Shown here in pieces: positions 44,704 through 53,425 of a stretch of DNA of 64,000 nucleotides. Both the position numbers and the translations under genes were made by a program. The stretch covers positions 1-64,000 of the forward strand of contig NZ_JAIZZH010000001.1 of the NCBI RefSeq assembly GCF_020421205.1, given 5' to 3'. Within the stretch, counting starts at the first letter, position 1, and every line of letters starts with the position of its first letter. Below the pieces are notes generated by a model. The model saw nothing but the letters and a program-made list of their open reading frames with translations. It did not search any database and was not told the DNA's origin. This stretch comes from Hymenobacter pini. Lineage in GTDB: Bacteria > Bacteroidota > Bacteroidia > Cytophagales > Hymenobacteraceae.

Positions 44704-45654
44704 TTAGGCGTTGGCAGCCTGCTCTTTGCTCATGTTGTCGAGGGCGTCCATTACCTCTTTCACGTGGCCGCGCGAGGTTTCCAGCAGAGCTTTTTCCTCG
44801 TCATTGAGTTGCAGCTCGATGATGCGCTCAATACCGTTTTTGCCCAGGATAACCGGAGCACCCAGGTATACGCCGTTGATGCCGTACTCGCCCTGCAGCT
44901 CTACGCACACGGGGAACACGCGGCGCTGGTCGCGCACGATGGCTTCTACCATCTGGGCGGCGGCTGCACCGGGAGCATACCAGGCCGAGGTACCCATCAG
45001 CTTCACCAGCTCGCCACCACCCACGGCGGTACGCTGCACAATGGCGTCCAGTTCTTCTTTACCAATCAGCTCGGTTACGGGAATACCGCCCACGGTGGTG
45101 TAGCGGGGCAGGGGCACCATGGTGTCGCCGTGGCCACCCATCAGTACGGCCTGAATGTCTTTGGGGCTCACGTTGAGGGCCTCGGCCAGAAAGGCGCGGT
45201 AACGGGCCGTATCCAGAATACCAGCCATGCCAAATACCTTCTCGCGGGGCAGCTTGGAGGTGAGGTGGGCCTGGTAGGTCATCACGTCCAGGGGGTTCGA
45301 TACCACGATGATGATGGCGTTGGGCGAGTATTTCACCACCTGCTCGGTTACCGACTTCACGATGCCGGCGTTGGTGGCAATCAGGTCGTCGCGGCTCATG
45401 CCGGGCTTGCGGGGCAGGCCCGAGGTAATTACTACCACATCCGAGTCGGCGGTGCGCGAGTAGTCGTTGGTTACGCCCACGGTGCGGGAGTCGTACCCGA
45501 TGATGGGGGCTTTCTGCCAGATATCCAGGGCTTTGCCTTCGGCAATGCCTTCCTTGATGTCAACGAGGACGATTTCGTTGGCAATTTCGCGGGTGGCCAG
45601 TACATCGGCGCAGGTTGCGCCTACGTTGCCGGCTCCAACTACGGTAACTTTCAT
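44704..45654 (-). CDS. mdh: NAD-dependent malate dehydrogenase
   Basis: A 316-residue LDH-like MDH of the citric acid cycle. The Rossmann motif VVGAGNVGATCA is at about 5-16. ITSGLPRKPGMSRDDL near 77-92 has the Arg residues that bind dicarboxylate, and VLMGGHGDTMVPL near 170-182 carries the catalytic His. The length is normal. A weak promoter box with one mismatch (TAGCTTTA at 45692-45699, minus strand) lies 38 bases upstream. A terminator-like hairpin follows. Confidence 0.97.
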   Translation of the reverse strand: MKVTVVGAGNVGATCADVLATREIANEIVLVDIKEGIAEGKALDIWQKAPIIGYDSRTVGVTNDYSRTADSDVVVITSGLPRKPGMSRDDLIATNAGIVKSVTEQVVKYSPNAIIIVVSNPLDVMTYQAHLTSKLPREKVFGMAGILDTARYRAFLAEALNVSPKDIQAVLMGGHGDTMVPLPRYTTVGGIPVTELIGKEELDAIVQRTAVGGGELVKLMGTSAWYAPGAAAAQMVEAIVRDQRRVFPVCVELQGEYGINGVYLGAPVILGKNGIERIIELQLNDEEKALLETSRGHVKEVMDALDNMSKEQAANA

Positions 45655-45770
45655 CAGTGGATGGAATTGGGTGTGAACTATGGGATGCGCGTAAAGCTAA
45701 GGCATAGATGCGAGAAGGTGAGCCATAGGCGGGCAGACTTTTCCTTGTTCATATCCGCAGCAGTCATCTA

Positions 45771-47099
45771 CTACATGCGCTTCACCAGCAGCACCCGCTC
45801 GGTATTCTCGGTTACCTTGAACCGCTCATCGGGCCGGAAACCGATAACCCAGGCAATTTTGCCGTCGGCGGATACCAGCACCCACACGTTGTCTTTGAGG
45901 TTGAGGGGCACTTTCTGGTCGATGAGGAAGTCGGAGAGCTTCTTCTTGCCCTTCATGCCGATGGGCATAAACCAGTCGCCCTCCTGCCAGGGCCGTACTG
46001 TGAGTGGAAACTTAAGCACGTCGGCATCCAAGGCGGCCAGGGCTTTGCCCTTCGGTACGGCGTAGCCCTCGGTTATTTCCAGCAACTCAGTGCGCAGGTG
46101 CAGCCCGTCAATTTTCAGGGCTTCCTGCCCGGCCTGCAGCTGGTGGGTGCCAAACTTCTGGAGCTTGCGCGGGGTAATCACCAGTTGCTCCCGGTCCTTC
46201 ACCAACTGGTGCGTCGGCGACTCGAAGCGGCGGCCTGGCTCGGCCCCGAAGCTCTGCACAATGTCCTTGGTTACGAGGTAGCTGAAGCCGAAGGGCCGCA
46301 GCAGCTCGTGTAGTACCAGAACCGTGGCGGCGGTTTTCTGTAGCGTCCGGATGTCGAGGTAGGTGGCGTCGACTTCCTGGCGCTGAGCCTGGGCGGCGGT
46401 ATCGGCCACGTAGCGGCGCACAATTTCCTCGGCCGCGCCCACGCGCTCCGCCGTGACGCTCATGGTGTGGTCGAGCGAGGGGTTGATGTCGCGCAGTACG
46501 GGCAGTACTTCCAGGCGCAGGCGGTTGCGCTGGTACACCGGCGAGTCGTTGCTGGCATCCTCGCGCCAGATCAGGCGGTTTTCCACTACGTAGTCGTAGA
46601 GGTCAGGCTTGCTGACGGCCAGCAACGGGCGCACCAGGTGGCCGGTTTTGGGCCGGATGCCGTGCAGGCCGACCAGGCCGGTGCCGTGCACCAAGTTCAG
46701 CAGCATGGTTTCGGCGGTGTCGCGCTGGTGGTGGGCGGTAGCCACGGCCGTATAGCCCTGCTGCGCCCGGATGCGCTCAAACCACTCGTAGCGCAGCGCC
46801 CGGGCGGCCATTTGCGTCGAAATGCCTTCCTGCTCGGCAAACTTCTTGGTCTGGAAGAATTCCACGAAGTAGGGCGCCTCGTATGTAGAGGCCAGCTTGC
46901 GCACAAACTGCTCGTCGGCATCGGCCTCTTCGCCCCGCAGCCCGAAGTGGCAGTGCGCCACCCCAAACTTCACGCCCAGCCGGTGCAGCATGTCGGCTAG
47001 CACCACCGAGTCGAGGCCGCCGCTGACGGCTACCAGCAGCTGGTCGGTAGGGGAGAAGAGGGCGTGTTCCTGAATAAAGGCTTGAATCCGGTCGAGCAT
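45771..47099 (-). CDS. tilS: tRNA(Ile)-lysidine synthase
   Basis: A 442-residue ATP-PPase that converts C34 of tRNA-Ile(CAU) to lysidine, changing its codon reading from AUG to AUA. The PP-loop SGGLDS is at 26-31. Further N-terminal motifs are HCHFGLRGEEADADE near 51 and HHQRDTAETMLLNLVHGTG near 123. A C-terminal TilS-like substrate domain runs from about 360, with WQEGDWFMPIGMKGKKKLSDFL. Full length and all key motifs present. A -7 box at 47145 lies 46 bases upstream, overlapping the stop of the kinase gene. Confidence 0.95.
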   Translation of the reverse strand: MLDRIQAFIQEHALFSPTDQLLVAVSGGLDSVVLADMLHRLGVKFGVAHCHFGLRGEEADADEQFVRKLASTYEAPYFVEFFQTKKFAEQEGISTQMAARALRYEWFERIRAQQGYTAVATAHHQRDTAETMLLNLVHGTGLVGLHGIRPKTGHLVRPLLAVSKPDLYDYVVENRLIWREDASNDSPVYQRNRLRLEVLPVLRDINPSLDHTMSVTAERVGAAEEIVRRYVADTAAQAQRQEVDATYLDIRTLQKTAATVLVLHELLRPFGFSYLVTKDIVQSFGAEPGRRFESPTHQLVKDREQLVITPRKLQKFGTHQLQAGQEALKIDGLHLRTELLEITEGYAVPKGKALAALDADVLKFPLTVRPWQEGDWFMPIGMKGKKKLSDFLIDQKVPLNLKDNVWVLVSADGKIAWVIGFRPDERFKVTENTERVLLVKRM

Positions 47100-47144
47100 G
47101 GGAGAAACAAAGAAGCAGCACTAGGAGGCTGCGAAAAATAATGA

Positions 47145-47152
47145 CAAAGTTA
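47145..47152 (-). promoter_or_regulatory. Candidate -7 box for tilS
   Basis: Minus-strand TAACTTTG fits TAnnTTTG, 46 bases before the tilS start. It overlaps the stop codon of the upstream P-loop kinase gene. Confidence 0.4.
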
Positions 47153-47689
47153 AGCGGCCGGCAGTGCGTCCACCACGCGGGCCACGCGCTCCGCCACCGT
47201 CAGGCCGCCGCGCAATTCCAGCACGGGGCACTTAAGCTGTTGCATCCAGGCCGTGTGAATGGCCAGGCTGCGGCTCGTGGTGCCGCCAGTATCGTAGGTA
47301 GCGGCCCAGTCCAGGAAAGCGGCCGACTGCTGCTGCCGAAACGCATCAATGCGTAGCAGCTCCCCGTACCGCTCCTGTTCCCGCTGTTGCAGCCGGGCCA
47401 GCCGAATGTTGGGCGGTATCCACAGAAATACGGCCAGGTCGAAAGCGTGCAGCCACTGTTCCCCCCAACTCACCAGGGACCCACCCAGTACCCAGGCCGG
47501 GTGCCGGGCCAGGGCTTCCGCCAGAAGCTGGTTGCGTTCCGGCAGGGAGCGTTTCACTGTAAACGGCTGTTTGGCCGGAGCCCAGTAGAAATCATCCGCG
47601 TCGAAATACGGCACCTGCAGCCGTTCAGCCAGCGCCTGCCCGAGGGTGGTAACACCGGAGCCGGAGGCCCCAAACAGGTAGATTTTCAC
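47150..47689 (-). CDS. P-loop kinase-like protein with Val in place of Walker A Lys
   Basis: A 179-residue protein of adenylate-kinase-like fold. It starts MKIYLFGASGSGVTTLGQALAERL; the P-loop GASGSGVTT at 7-15 has Val13 where Lys is usual. PYFDADDFYWAP near 27-38 and SLVSWGEQW near 70 resemble small-molecule kinases, and the late LQQREQERYGELL is a LID-like helix. I recall this subfamily with GASGSGVTT as widespread, so the Lys loss seems a family trait, not damage. Substrate unknown. It is separated by 51 bases from tilS, downstream on the same strand. Confidence 0.75.
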   Translation of the reverse strand: MKIYLFGASGSGVTTLGQALAERLQVPYFDADDFYWAPAKQPFTVKRSLPERNQLLAEALARHPAWVLGGSLVSWGEQWLHAFDLAVFLWIPPNIRLARLQQREQERYGELLRIDAFRQQQSAAFLDWAATYDTGGTTSRSLAIHTAWMQQLKCPVLELRGGLTVAERVARVVDALPAA

Positions 47690-47763
47690 GACGGGAAGCG
47701 GGTGGAGTGAACGGACAATGGCGTACTATTCCACAAAGAAAACCGTTAGCAACGGCCCTTCTG

Positions 47764-47771
47764 TACCTTTG
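47764..47771 (+). promoter_or_regulatory. Candidate -7 box just before the OstA-like gene
   Basis: TACCTTTG precedes ATG 47779 by only seven bases. If the box is real, the transcript would begin almost at the start codon. The arrangement is nearly the same as at bamD. Confidence 0.4.
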
Positions 47772-47778
47772 CGCTGAA

Positions 47779-49461
47779 ATGTCGTTCCCGAAGCCACTTT
47801 TTCTTCTATTGCTGCTGTTGCTGCCCGCCCTGAGCTGGGCCCAGCAGCGCCCGGCCGCGCGGCCCGGCAACCAGCCTGCGCCGGTTCAGGGGCAGCGTAT
47901 TGAACTGCTGCCCGGCACCCAGCAACTCATTGGCGGTACCTTTAATGGGGTCGAAATCCGGAAGCTGATTGGCAACGTGAGCTTCCGCCAAGGCACCACG
48001 CTGCTCTACTGTGACTCGGCCTATCAGTACACCGAGCGGAATGCCTTGGAAGCATTCAGCAATGTGCGCATCATTCAGAACGATACCATCACCATTACCG
48101 GTGACCGGGGCACCTATGATGGCGACACCCGCAAGGCCCGTATGACCGGCAACGTGACCATGCGCGACCCGCGCATGACCCTTACCACCCAGCTGCTCGA
48201 CTACGACCTGAACAATAACTTGGCTTACTACAGCACCGGCGGCCACCTGCAGGACACGGAAAACACGCTCGACAGCCAGTTTGGGTATTACAACACCCAA
48301 AGCAAGGTGTTCAGCTTCAAACGCAACGTGAAGCTGATTACCAAGGAAAACACCATCGACACGGATACGCTGCAGTACAACACCGTCAGCAAGATTGCCT
48401 ACTTCTTCGGGCCCACCCGCATCAAGGGCAAGCAGGGCAACCTCTACGCTGAAAACGGCAACTACAATACCGTTACCAAGATTTCCAACTTCGCCCGGAA
48501 CGCCAAAATCGAAACGCCCAACTACCTGCTGGGCGGCGACAACCTGTACTACGACGAAGCCCGGCAGTACGGCGTGGCCACCGGCCGCGTGTCGATGACC
48601 TCGAAGAAGGACAACATTGTAATTCGCGGGGACGTGGGGCGGTACTGGCGGGCCCAGGGCCGGGCCAAGGTGTACGGCAGCCAGCCGGTGATGCGCAACA
48701 TCAACGATAAGGACACGCTGTACCTATCGGCCGATACGCTGGTGAGCATTGAGGGCCGCCCGCCCCAGAACAAGGCCGGCGTGATTTACGCCTACCGCAA
48801 GGTGCGCATCTTCCGCTCCGACCTGCAGGGCCGCTGCGACTCGCTCACCTACGACCGGCAGGACTCCATCATCTACCTCAGCCACGACCCGGTGCTCTGG
48901 AACAAGGGCAACCAGCTCACCGCCGACTCGATGGAGATTCAGCAGCGCCGGGGCCAGATTGATCAGATGCGCCTGTTCGGGCATGCCTTCAGCATCGGGC
49001 AGGACACGTTGCTCAACTTTAACCAGGTGAAGGGCCGCAACATGGTGGCTTACTTCCGCGACAAATCCATCAAAAAAATTGATGTGCTTGGCAACGCCGA
49101 GAGCCTCTACTATGCTCTTGAGGGTGACACGGCCGTGTCGGGCGTCAACAAAAGCCTCTCGGCTACCATGGCGCTGCGGTTTCAGGACGGCAAGCTCAAT
49201 ACCATCAGTTTTCTTACCAACCCCGAAGCCCAGTTTATTCCGCCCAACGAGCTGAAGCCGGAAGACGCCAAACTCAAGGATTTCCGCTGGCGCGCCACGG
49301 AACGCCCCACCCGCCGCCAGACGTTAGGCAAGCACTTCGCCCCGCCCGCCAAACCCAAAAAGAAGGCTCCGGCAAAAAAATCAACAACGACCAAAAAAGC
49401 CGCGCCCAAAAAGCCGGCCGCTACGAAAGCTAAATCAACGACTAAACCGGTGAGGAAATAA
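47779..49461 (+). CDS. OstA-like (LptA/LptD N-terminal-like) LPS transport protein
   Basis: A 560-residue exported protein. Residues 1-22 form a signal peptide ending SWAQ. From about 30 to 220 come beta-jellyroll repeats of the OstA family (LIGNVSFRQGTTLLYCDSAYQY near 61, then ITGDRGTYDGDTRKARMTGN). A second repeat set extends toward 500, and the tail is Lys/Ala/Pro-rich (about 510-560). OstA-like domains carry LPS across the periplasm. Bacteroidota often have this large soluble form. ATG 47779 is chosen from the signal peptide. bamD lies 142 bases downstream, consistent with envelope biogenesis. Confidence 0.85.
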   Translation: MSFPKPLFLLLLLLLPALSWAQQRPAARPGNQPAPVQGQRIELLPGTQQLIGGTFNGVEIRKLIGNVSFRQGTTLLYCDSAYQYTERNALEAFSNVRIIQNDTITITGDRGTYDGDTRKARMTGNVTMRDPRMTLTTQLLDYDLNNNLAYYSTGGHLQDTENTLDSQFGYYNTQSKVFSFKRNVKLITKENTIDTDTLQYNTVSKIAYFFGPTRIKGKQGNLYAENGNYNTVTKISNFARNAKIETPNYLLGGDNLYYDEARQYGVATGRVSMTSKKDNIVIRGDVGRYWRAQGRAKVYGSQPVMRNINDKDTLYLSADTLVSIEGRPPQNKAGVIYAYRKVRIFRSDLQGRCDSLTYDRQDSIIYLSHDPVLWNKGNQLTADSMEIQQRRGQIDQMRLFGHAFSIGQDTLLNFNQVKGRNMVAYFRDKSIKKIDVLGNAESLYYALEGDTAVSGVNKSLSATMALRFQDGKLNTISFLTNPEAQFIPPNELKPEDAKLKDFRWRATERPTRRQTLGKHFAPPAKPKKKAPAKKSTTTKKAAPKKPAATKAKSTTKPVRK

Positions 49462-49587
49462 AGTCAGCTATTCATTCTTACTGCCATCAGGGCGGGGAAT
49501 ACCTTGCCAAGGCTAACAATGACGAGCTAATTTCTCTGGTAACTGGCAACTCATCACTGACAACTGATTTGCCTCACCGATTCTTCT

Positions 49588-49595
49588 TACCTTTG
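49588..49595 (+). promoter_or_regulatory. Candidate -7 box just before bamD
   Basis: TACCTTTG followed by CGC, eight bases before ATG 49604. It is the same octamer plus GCGC context found before the OstA-like gene (47764). Confidence 0.4.
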
Positions 49596-49603
49596 CGCCC
49601 CTT

Positions 49604-50431
49604 ATGCTGTCTTTCCGTCCGACCGTCTTTGTTCTGTTCCTGAGCCTGTTGTTGCTCGGCTCCTGCAGTGGCTACCAAAAGCTGCTCAAGAGCACCGACG
49701 TGAACAAGAAGTACGAAGCCGCCGTGCAGTACTATGAGAAGGGCGACTATTTCAAGGCCGGCACGCTGCTGGAAGAGCTGATTCCGCTGCTAAAAGGCCG
49801 CCCGGAGGCTGAAAAAGCTCAGTTCTACTTCGCCAATACCAACTTTCAGCAGCGCAACTACACGCTGAGCGCCTACTACTTTAAGACGTTCTACGAGACC
49901 TACCCCAACTCGCCATTAGCGGAGGAAGCAGCCTTCATGCAGGCCAAATCCCTGTTCCGCGACTCGCCGGAGTACCAGCTCGACCAGACCAACACCTACA
50001 CGGCCATTGAGGTAATTCAGGATTTCCTGAACCGCTTCCCCGAGAGCAAGTTTCGCTCTGAAACCGACGGTATGTCGCAGGAGTTGCAGAAGAAGCTGGA
50101 AAATAAAGCCTTCCGCGGCGCCCGCCTCTACTACGATTTGCGCTACTACCAGTCGGCCGTAACGGCGTTTACCCAGTTTCAGCAGCAGTATCCTTCTTCG
50201 GGTTACGGCGAGCAGGCGGCTTTCCTGAAGCTAAGTGCCCAGTTTGACCTGGCCAACGAAAGCGTGGAGGAAAAGCAGCGGGAACGGTATTTGGAAGCCA
50301 TTGCCTTCTACCAGAACTTCGTGGATGCCTTCCCGCAGAGCAAAAATCTGAAAGACGCCGAGCGGATGTACGACCAAGCCCGCGACGCAGTAGCCAAGCT
50401 GAAGCCTACGGAAGGCACAGCGGCCAAGTGA
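49604..50431 (+). CDS. bamD: Outer membrane assembly lipoprotein BamD
   Basis: A 275-residue lipoprotein, essential in the BAM complex that inserts beta-barrel proteins. The signal ends in lipobox LLGSC with lipidated Cys21. Five TPR-like pairs follow, such as KYEAAVQYYEKGDYFKAG near 36, AQFYFANTNFQQRNYTLSAYYF near 73 and YPSSGYGEQAAFLKLSAQF near 195. The length is typical. It leads a Bacteroidota-style cluster with rpoZ, coaC, coaB, porD and recN. A degenerate inverted repeat rich in GAATGTG lies in the spacer to rpoZ. Confidence 0.95.
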   Translation: MLSFRPTVFVLFLSLLLLGSCSGYQKLLKSTDVNKKYEAAVQYYEKGDYFKAGTLLEELIPLLKGRPEAEKAQFYFANTNFQQRNYTLSAYYFKTFYETYPNSPLAEEAAFMQAKSLFRDSPEYQLDQTNTYTAIEVIQDFLNRFPESKFRSETDGMSQELQKKLENKAFRGARLYYDLRYYQSAVTAFTQFQQQYPSSGYGEQAAFLKLSAQFDLANESVEEKQRERYLEAIAFYQNFVDAFPQSKNLKDAERMYDQARDAVAKLKPTEGTAAK

Positions 50432-50550
50432 ATGTGGAAAATGCGAGGAGAATGTGGTTGAATGTGAGAAATTGTATTCACCGCACCGCATAAGTCTTCG
50501 CACTACGTTTTCACATACCTCATCTTAAAACACATTCAACACATTTGAAT

Positions 50551-50880
50551 ATGAAAGCTCCCAATAACGTACCCGCTTCCATCGTAACCCGCAACATGTC
50601 GGATTTCACCACCGAAACCGGCAACGTGTACGAGAGCATCGCCATCATCTCGAAGCGCGCCAACCAGATTGCCGTGAAGCTGAAAGAAGAGCTGAACGGG
50701 AAACTGGCCGAGTTTGCCACCACCGTGGACAACCTGGAGGAAGTGTTCGAAAACCGCGAGCAGATTGAAATCAGCAAGCACTACGAGCGGCTGCCCAAGC
50801 CCACCAACCTGGCCGTAGAAGAGTTCCTGGAAGGGAAAGTACACTTCCAGACTCCCTCGGAAGACGAAGTAAAAGGCTAA
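50551..50880 (+). CDS. rpoZ: RNA polymerase omega subunit (Bacteroidota type)
   Basis: A 109-residue protein. The helical core RNMSDFTTETGNVYESIAIISKRANQIAVKL at about 14-48 is the omega-like fold with the YESIAIISKRANQI motif of Bacteroidota members, which are longer than enterobacterial omega. Omega stabilises beta-prime in the holoenzyme. ATG 50551 is preferred over TTG 50545. Position between bamD and coaC is a conserved Bacteroidota arrangement. Confidence 0.88.
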   Translation: MKAPNNVPASIVTRNMSDFTTETGNVYESIAIISKRANQIAVKLKEELNGKLAEFATTVDNLEEVFENREQIEISKHYERLPKPTNLAVEEFLEGKVHFQTPSEDEVKG

Positions 50881-51010
50881 GCCACGCCGGCTTTAATGGC
50901 CCCCTGAAACGTCATGCTAAACCAGTGCCGCCACCGGCCCGGTTCGGCATGGCGTTTTGGTGTTTATACTTGCCCCGGCAAGTGCTATAATATAACCCCT
51001 AATCTGCCAG

Positions 51011-51574
51011 ATGCTGCAGGGACGAAAAATTTTGGTGGGTGTGAGCGGCAGCATTGCCGCCTACAAATCGGCGCTGCTAGTGCGGTTGCTGGCGCAGGCC
51101 GGCGCCGAGGTGCAGGTGATTCTGACGCCCGCGGCCGTGGCCTTCGTTACACCGCTGACATTGGGTACGCTATCCAAAAATCCGGTTTTACAGGGGTTTT
51201 TGAAGGATGAGCAGGCCGGGGAGTGGCATAACCATGTGCACCTGGGTTTGTGGGCCGATGCGTTGGTAATAGCTCCGGCCTCGGCCAATACGCTGGCCCA
51301 TCTGGCCAACGGCCTCTGTGATACGCTGCTCGATGCCGTGTACCTCTCGGCCCGCTGCCCGGTGTTTGTGGCCCCGGCCATGGACCTGGATATGTACCAG
51401 CACCCCGCCACTCAGCGCAACCTGCACCGCCTGCGCGAGGACGGTACCACCGTATGGGATTCGCCGGCCGGTGAGCTGGCCAGCGGCCTCAGCGGCCCCG
51501 GCCGCATGCTGGAGCCCGAGGCCATTGTGCAGGAGCTGGAGCAGTTTTTCAGGCAGGGAAAAGATGAAAAATAG
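51011..51574 (+). CDS. coaC: Phosphopantothenoylcysteine decarboxylase (stand-alone CoaC)
   Basis: A 187-residue FMN flavoprotein of coenzyme A synthesis, which decarboxylates 4'-phosphopantothenoylcysteine. The Rossmann-like start ILVGVSGSIAAYKS is at 8-21. The catalytic His lies in EWHNHVHLG near 72-80, and APASANTLAHLANG and VAPAMDLDMYQHPA follow. Usually this domain is fused N-terminally to CoaB; here it ends after a short acidic tail (EQFFRQGKDEK) with its own stop. coaB begins 128 bases downstream in a different frame and with an in-frame stop just upstream, so the split is real. Confidence 0.92.
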   Translation: MLQGRKILVGVSGSIAAYKSALLVRLLAQAGAEVQVILTPAAVAFVTPLTLGTLSKNPVLQGFLKDEQAGEWHNHVHLGLWADALVIAPASANTLAHLANGLCDTLLDAVYLSARCPVFVAPAMDLDMYQHPATQRNLHRLREDGTTVWDSPAGELASGLSGPGRMLEPEAIVQELEQFFRQGKDEK

Positions 51575-51702
51575 AAAGTCAGGGCTCAGTGCAGTACTAG
51601 GTGTCTTTACGCCTGCTGCTGGTTGCATTCCGAGAAAAGGCAGCGGCTGATGCCACGGTTCGAGCTTTTCTCTTTTACTTTCTCCCTTTGATTCTCTGAT
51701 TC

Positions 51703-52359
51703 ATGCGCGTCCTGATTACTGCCGGCCCCACTTACGAACCCCTCGACCCGGTACGCTTCATTGGTAACCACAGCACCGGCAAAATGGGGTACGCCCTGGC
51801 CGAAACCTTCGCGGCCGAAGGGGCTGAGGTAACGCTCATCAGCGGCCCTACCAATTTGCCTGACCCCGCTAGCCCGCACATCCGAACGGCGCGGGTGCAA
51901 ACGGCGCAGGAGATGTACGAAGCCGCTGCCGCCGTGGCTCCGGCTGCCGACGTATGGGTGTTCGCCGCCGCCGTGGCCGACTACCGGCCTGCCCAGGTGG
52001 CCGAGCAAAAAATCAAGAAGGCCGGCGAAACTCTCACGCTGGAGCTGGTGAAGAACGTGGATATTGCCGCCGAGTTGGGGAAAACCAAGCGGCCCGAACA
52101 ATTTTCGGTGGGTTTTGCGTTGGAGACGGAAAACGAGCAGGTCCACGCCCTCGACAAGCTCCGGCGCAAAAACTTTGACGTAGTGGTGCTGAATTCCCTG
52201 CGCGACGCCGGGGCCGGTTTCCGCCACGATACCAACAAAGTAACCCTGCTGGCCGCCGACGGGCAAAGCACTATCTTCGAGCTAAAGGCCAAAACCGAAG
52301 TAGCGCAGGATATTGTGCGTTTCGTGTTGGCCCGCTTTTCATCCCAAGCGCATGCGTAA
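51703..52359 (+). CDS. coaB: Phosphopantothenate-cysteine ligase (stand-alone CoaB)
   Basis: A 218-residue ligase that joins cysteine to 4'-phosphopantothenate using CTP. It starts MRVLITAGPTYEPLDPVRFIGNHSTGKMG, the CoaB domain start in bifunctional CoaBC. VFAAAVADYRPAQVAEQKIKK near 85-105 (with the substrate Lys) and GFALETENE near 140 follow. A stop codon TGA at 51697-51699 in the same frame excludes fusion with coaC. The end overlaps porD by eight bases. Confidence 0.93.
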   Translation: MRVLITAGPTYEPLDPVRFIGNHSTGKMGYALAETFAAEGAEVTLISGPTNLPDPASPHIRTARVQTAQEMYEAAAAVAPAADVWVFAAAVADYRPAQVAEQKIKKAGETLTLELVKNVDIAAELGKTKRPEQFSVGFALETENEQVHALDKLRRKNFDVVVLNSLRDAGAGFRHDTNKVTLLAADGQSTIFELKAKTEVAQDIVRFVLARFSSQAHA

Positions 52360-53266
52360 GCTTTTTCTACTGTTGTTGCTCGTTGCTGGCAGCACTGCCG
52401 CCCAGGCCCAGGAGCTACTGGCCGAGGTAACCGTGTCCACTGAAAACGTGACCATCTCGGACCGGCAGCTGGTGCAGGATATGAAGCGAGACATCCAGCA
52501 GTTTCTGAACACCCGGCCTTTTACCAACCAAGCGTACCGGCCCGAGGAGAAAATCCGCTGCAAAGTGTTTGTGGGCATCACCGAAATTCCGCAGAACGGC
52601 ACCTACAAAGCCACCGTGCGCATTCTGAGTACCCGCCCGGTGTACGGTACCGGCTACGAAACCAACCTGCTGAGCTTTGCCGACCGGGGCTGGGTATTTA
52701 ACTATTCGCCCCAAAACCCCATCGACTACTCCGAAACTACGTTTGTGGGCAACCTATCGTCGCTGCTGACCTTCTATGCCTACATGATTATCGGCATGGA
52801 CCAGGACAGCTTCGCGCCCTTGAGCGGTTCGCCCTATTATGACCGGGCCCGCACGGTGCTGGTAAACGCGGCTTCCCAGAACGTGACCAACGAGGCCGAT
52901 GAAGGCTGGAAGGATACCAACAATGGCAACCGGTACTGGCTGCTCAATAACCTGCAGGACCCACAGCTGGAGGCATTCCGGAGCGCCATTTACGCCTATT
53001 ACCGGCAGGGAATGGATATTTTCATCACCAAGCCTGAGGAGGCCCGCACCAACATGGCCACCGCCCTGCAAGGGGTGCAACAGGCCGTGCAGCGCCGCCC
53101 CGGTACGTTGCTGGCCCGCGCCTTTTTCACCACTAAGGCCGAGGAAATTTCCAACGTATTCCGTAGCAGCCCCGACCAGCAGCAGAAAACTCAGGTAGCC
53201 ACCCTGCTCACCGAAGTAGACCCCACCAACTCGGCCCGCTACCAGACGATTCTGCGGCAGCCATAA
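52352..53266 (+). CDS. porD: PorD/DUF4835 family protein, type IX secretion or outer membrane linked
   Basis: A 304-residue exported protein with a signal peptide of about 21 residues (LLLLLVAGSTAAQAQ). DUF4835 is recognised from ELLAEVTVSTENVTISDRQLVQDM near 22-45, YGTGYETNLLSFADRGWVFNYSP near 110, and DQDSFAPLSGSPYYDRA near 158. Databases label some members PorD of the type IX secretion system; the role is not firmly established. ATG 52352 is chosen, overlapping coaB by eight bases, which suggests coupled translation. recN follows after 159 bases. Confidence 0.85.
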   Translation: MRKLFLLLLLVAGSTAAQAQELLAEVTVSTENVTISDRQLVQDMKRDIQQFLNTRPFTNQAYRPEEKIRCKVFVGITEIPQNGTYKATVRILSTRPVYGTGYETNLLSFADRGWVFNYSPQNPIDYSETTFVGNLSSLLTFYAYMIIGMDQDSFAPLSGSPYYDRARTVLVNAASQNVTNEADEGWKDTNNGNRYWLLNNLQDPQLEAFRSAIYAYYRQGMDIFITKPEEARTNMATALQGVQQAVQRRPGTLLARAFFTTKAEEISNVFRSSPDQQQKTQVATLLTEVDPTNSARYQTILRQP

Positions 53267-53326
53267 TCTGGCTAGGCAGAAAGAAAACGCAAGCAAATTT
53301 TATTGGCATTTGACTAAATGAACTAG

Positions 53327-53334
53327 TAGCTTTG
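53327..53334 (+). promoter_or_regulatory. Candidate -7 box for recN
   Basis: TAGCTTTG fits TAnnTTTG, about 91 bases before ATG 53426. A TTTG at 53309-53312 lies 14 bases upstream of it, a little short of the usual 17-19 spacing. Confidence 0.4.
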
Positions 53335-53425
53335 CTAAAGCTACTAGACTCGGTTGTTGCTGGCCGGACCGTAGCAGGTTTCTTTGGCAGCTACGGCCGG
53401 CGTTCCGGCCTTCATTTGGTTTGTT

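Noticed and set aside
44764..46065. A 433-codon plus-strand frame running across mdh and into tilS.
   Set aside because: It spans the spacer between two well-supported minus-strand genes and has no recognisable domain; it is a shadow frame.
50432..50550. An inverted repeat with GAATGTG wording between bamD and rpoZ.
   Set aside because: Only loose complementarity with several gaps; not enough to call a palindromic element.
51575..51702. Possible frameshift joining CoaC and CoaB into one protein.
   Set aside because: The frames differ and an in-frame TGA precedes the CoaB ATG; both domains are full length, so a split is the simpler reading, though read errors cannot be fully excluded.
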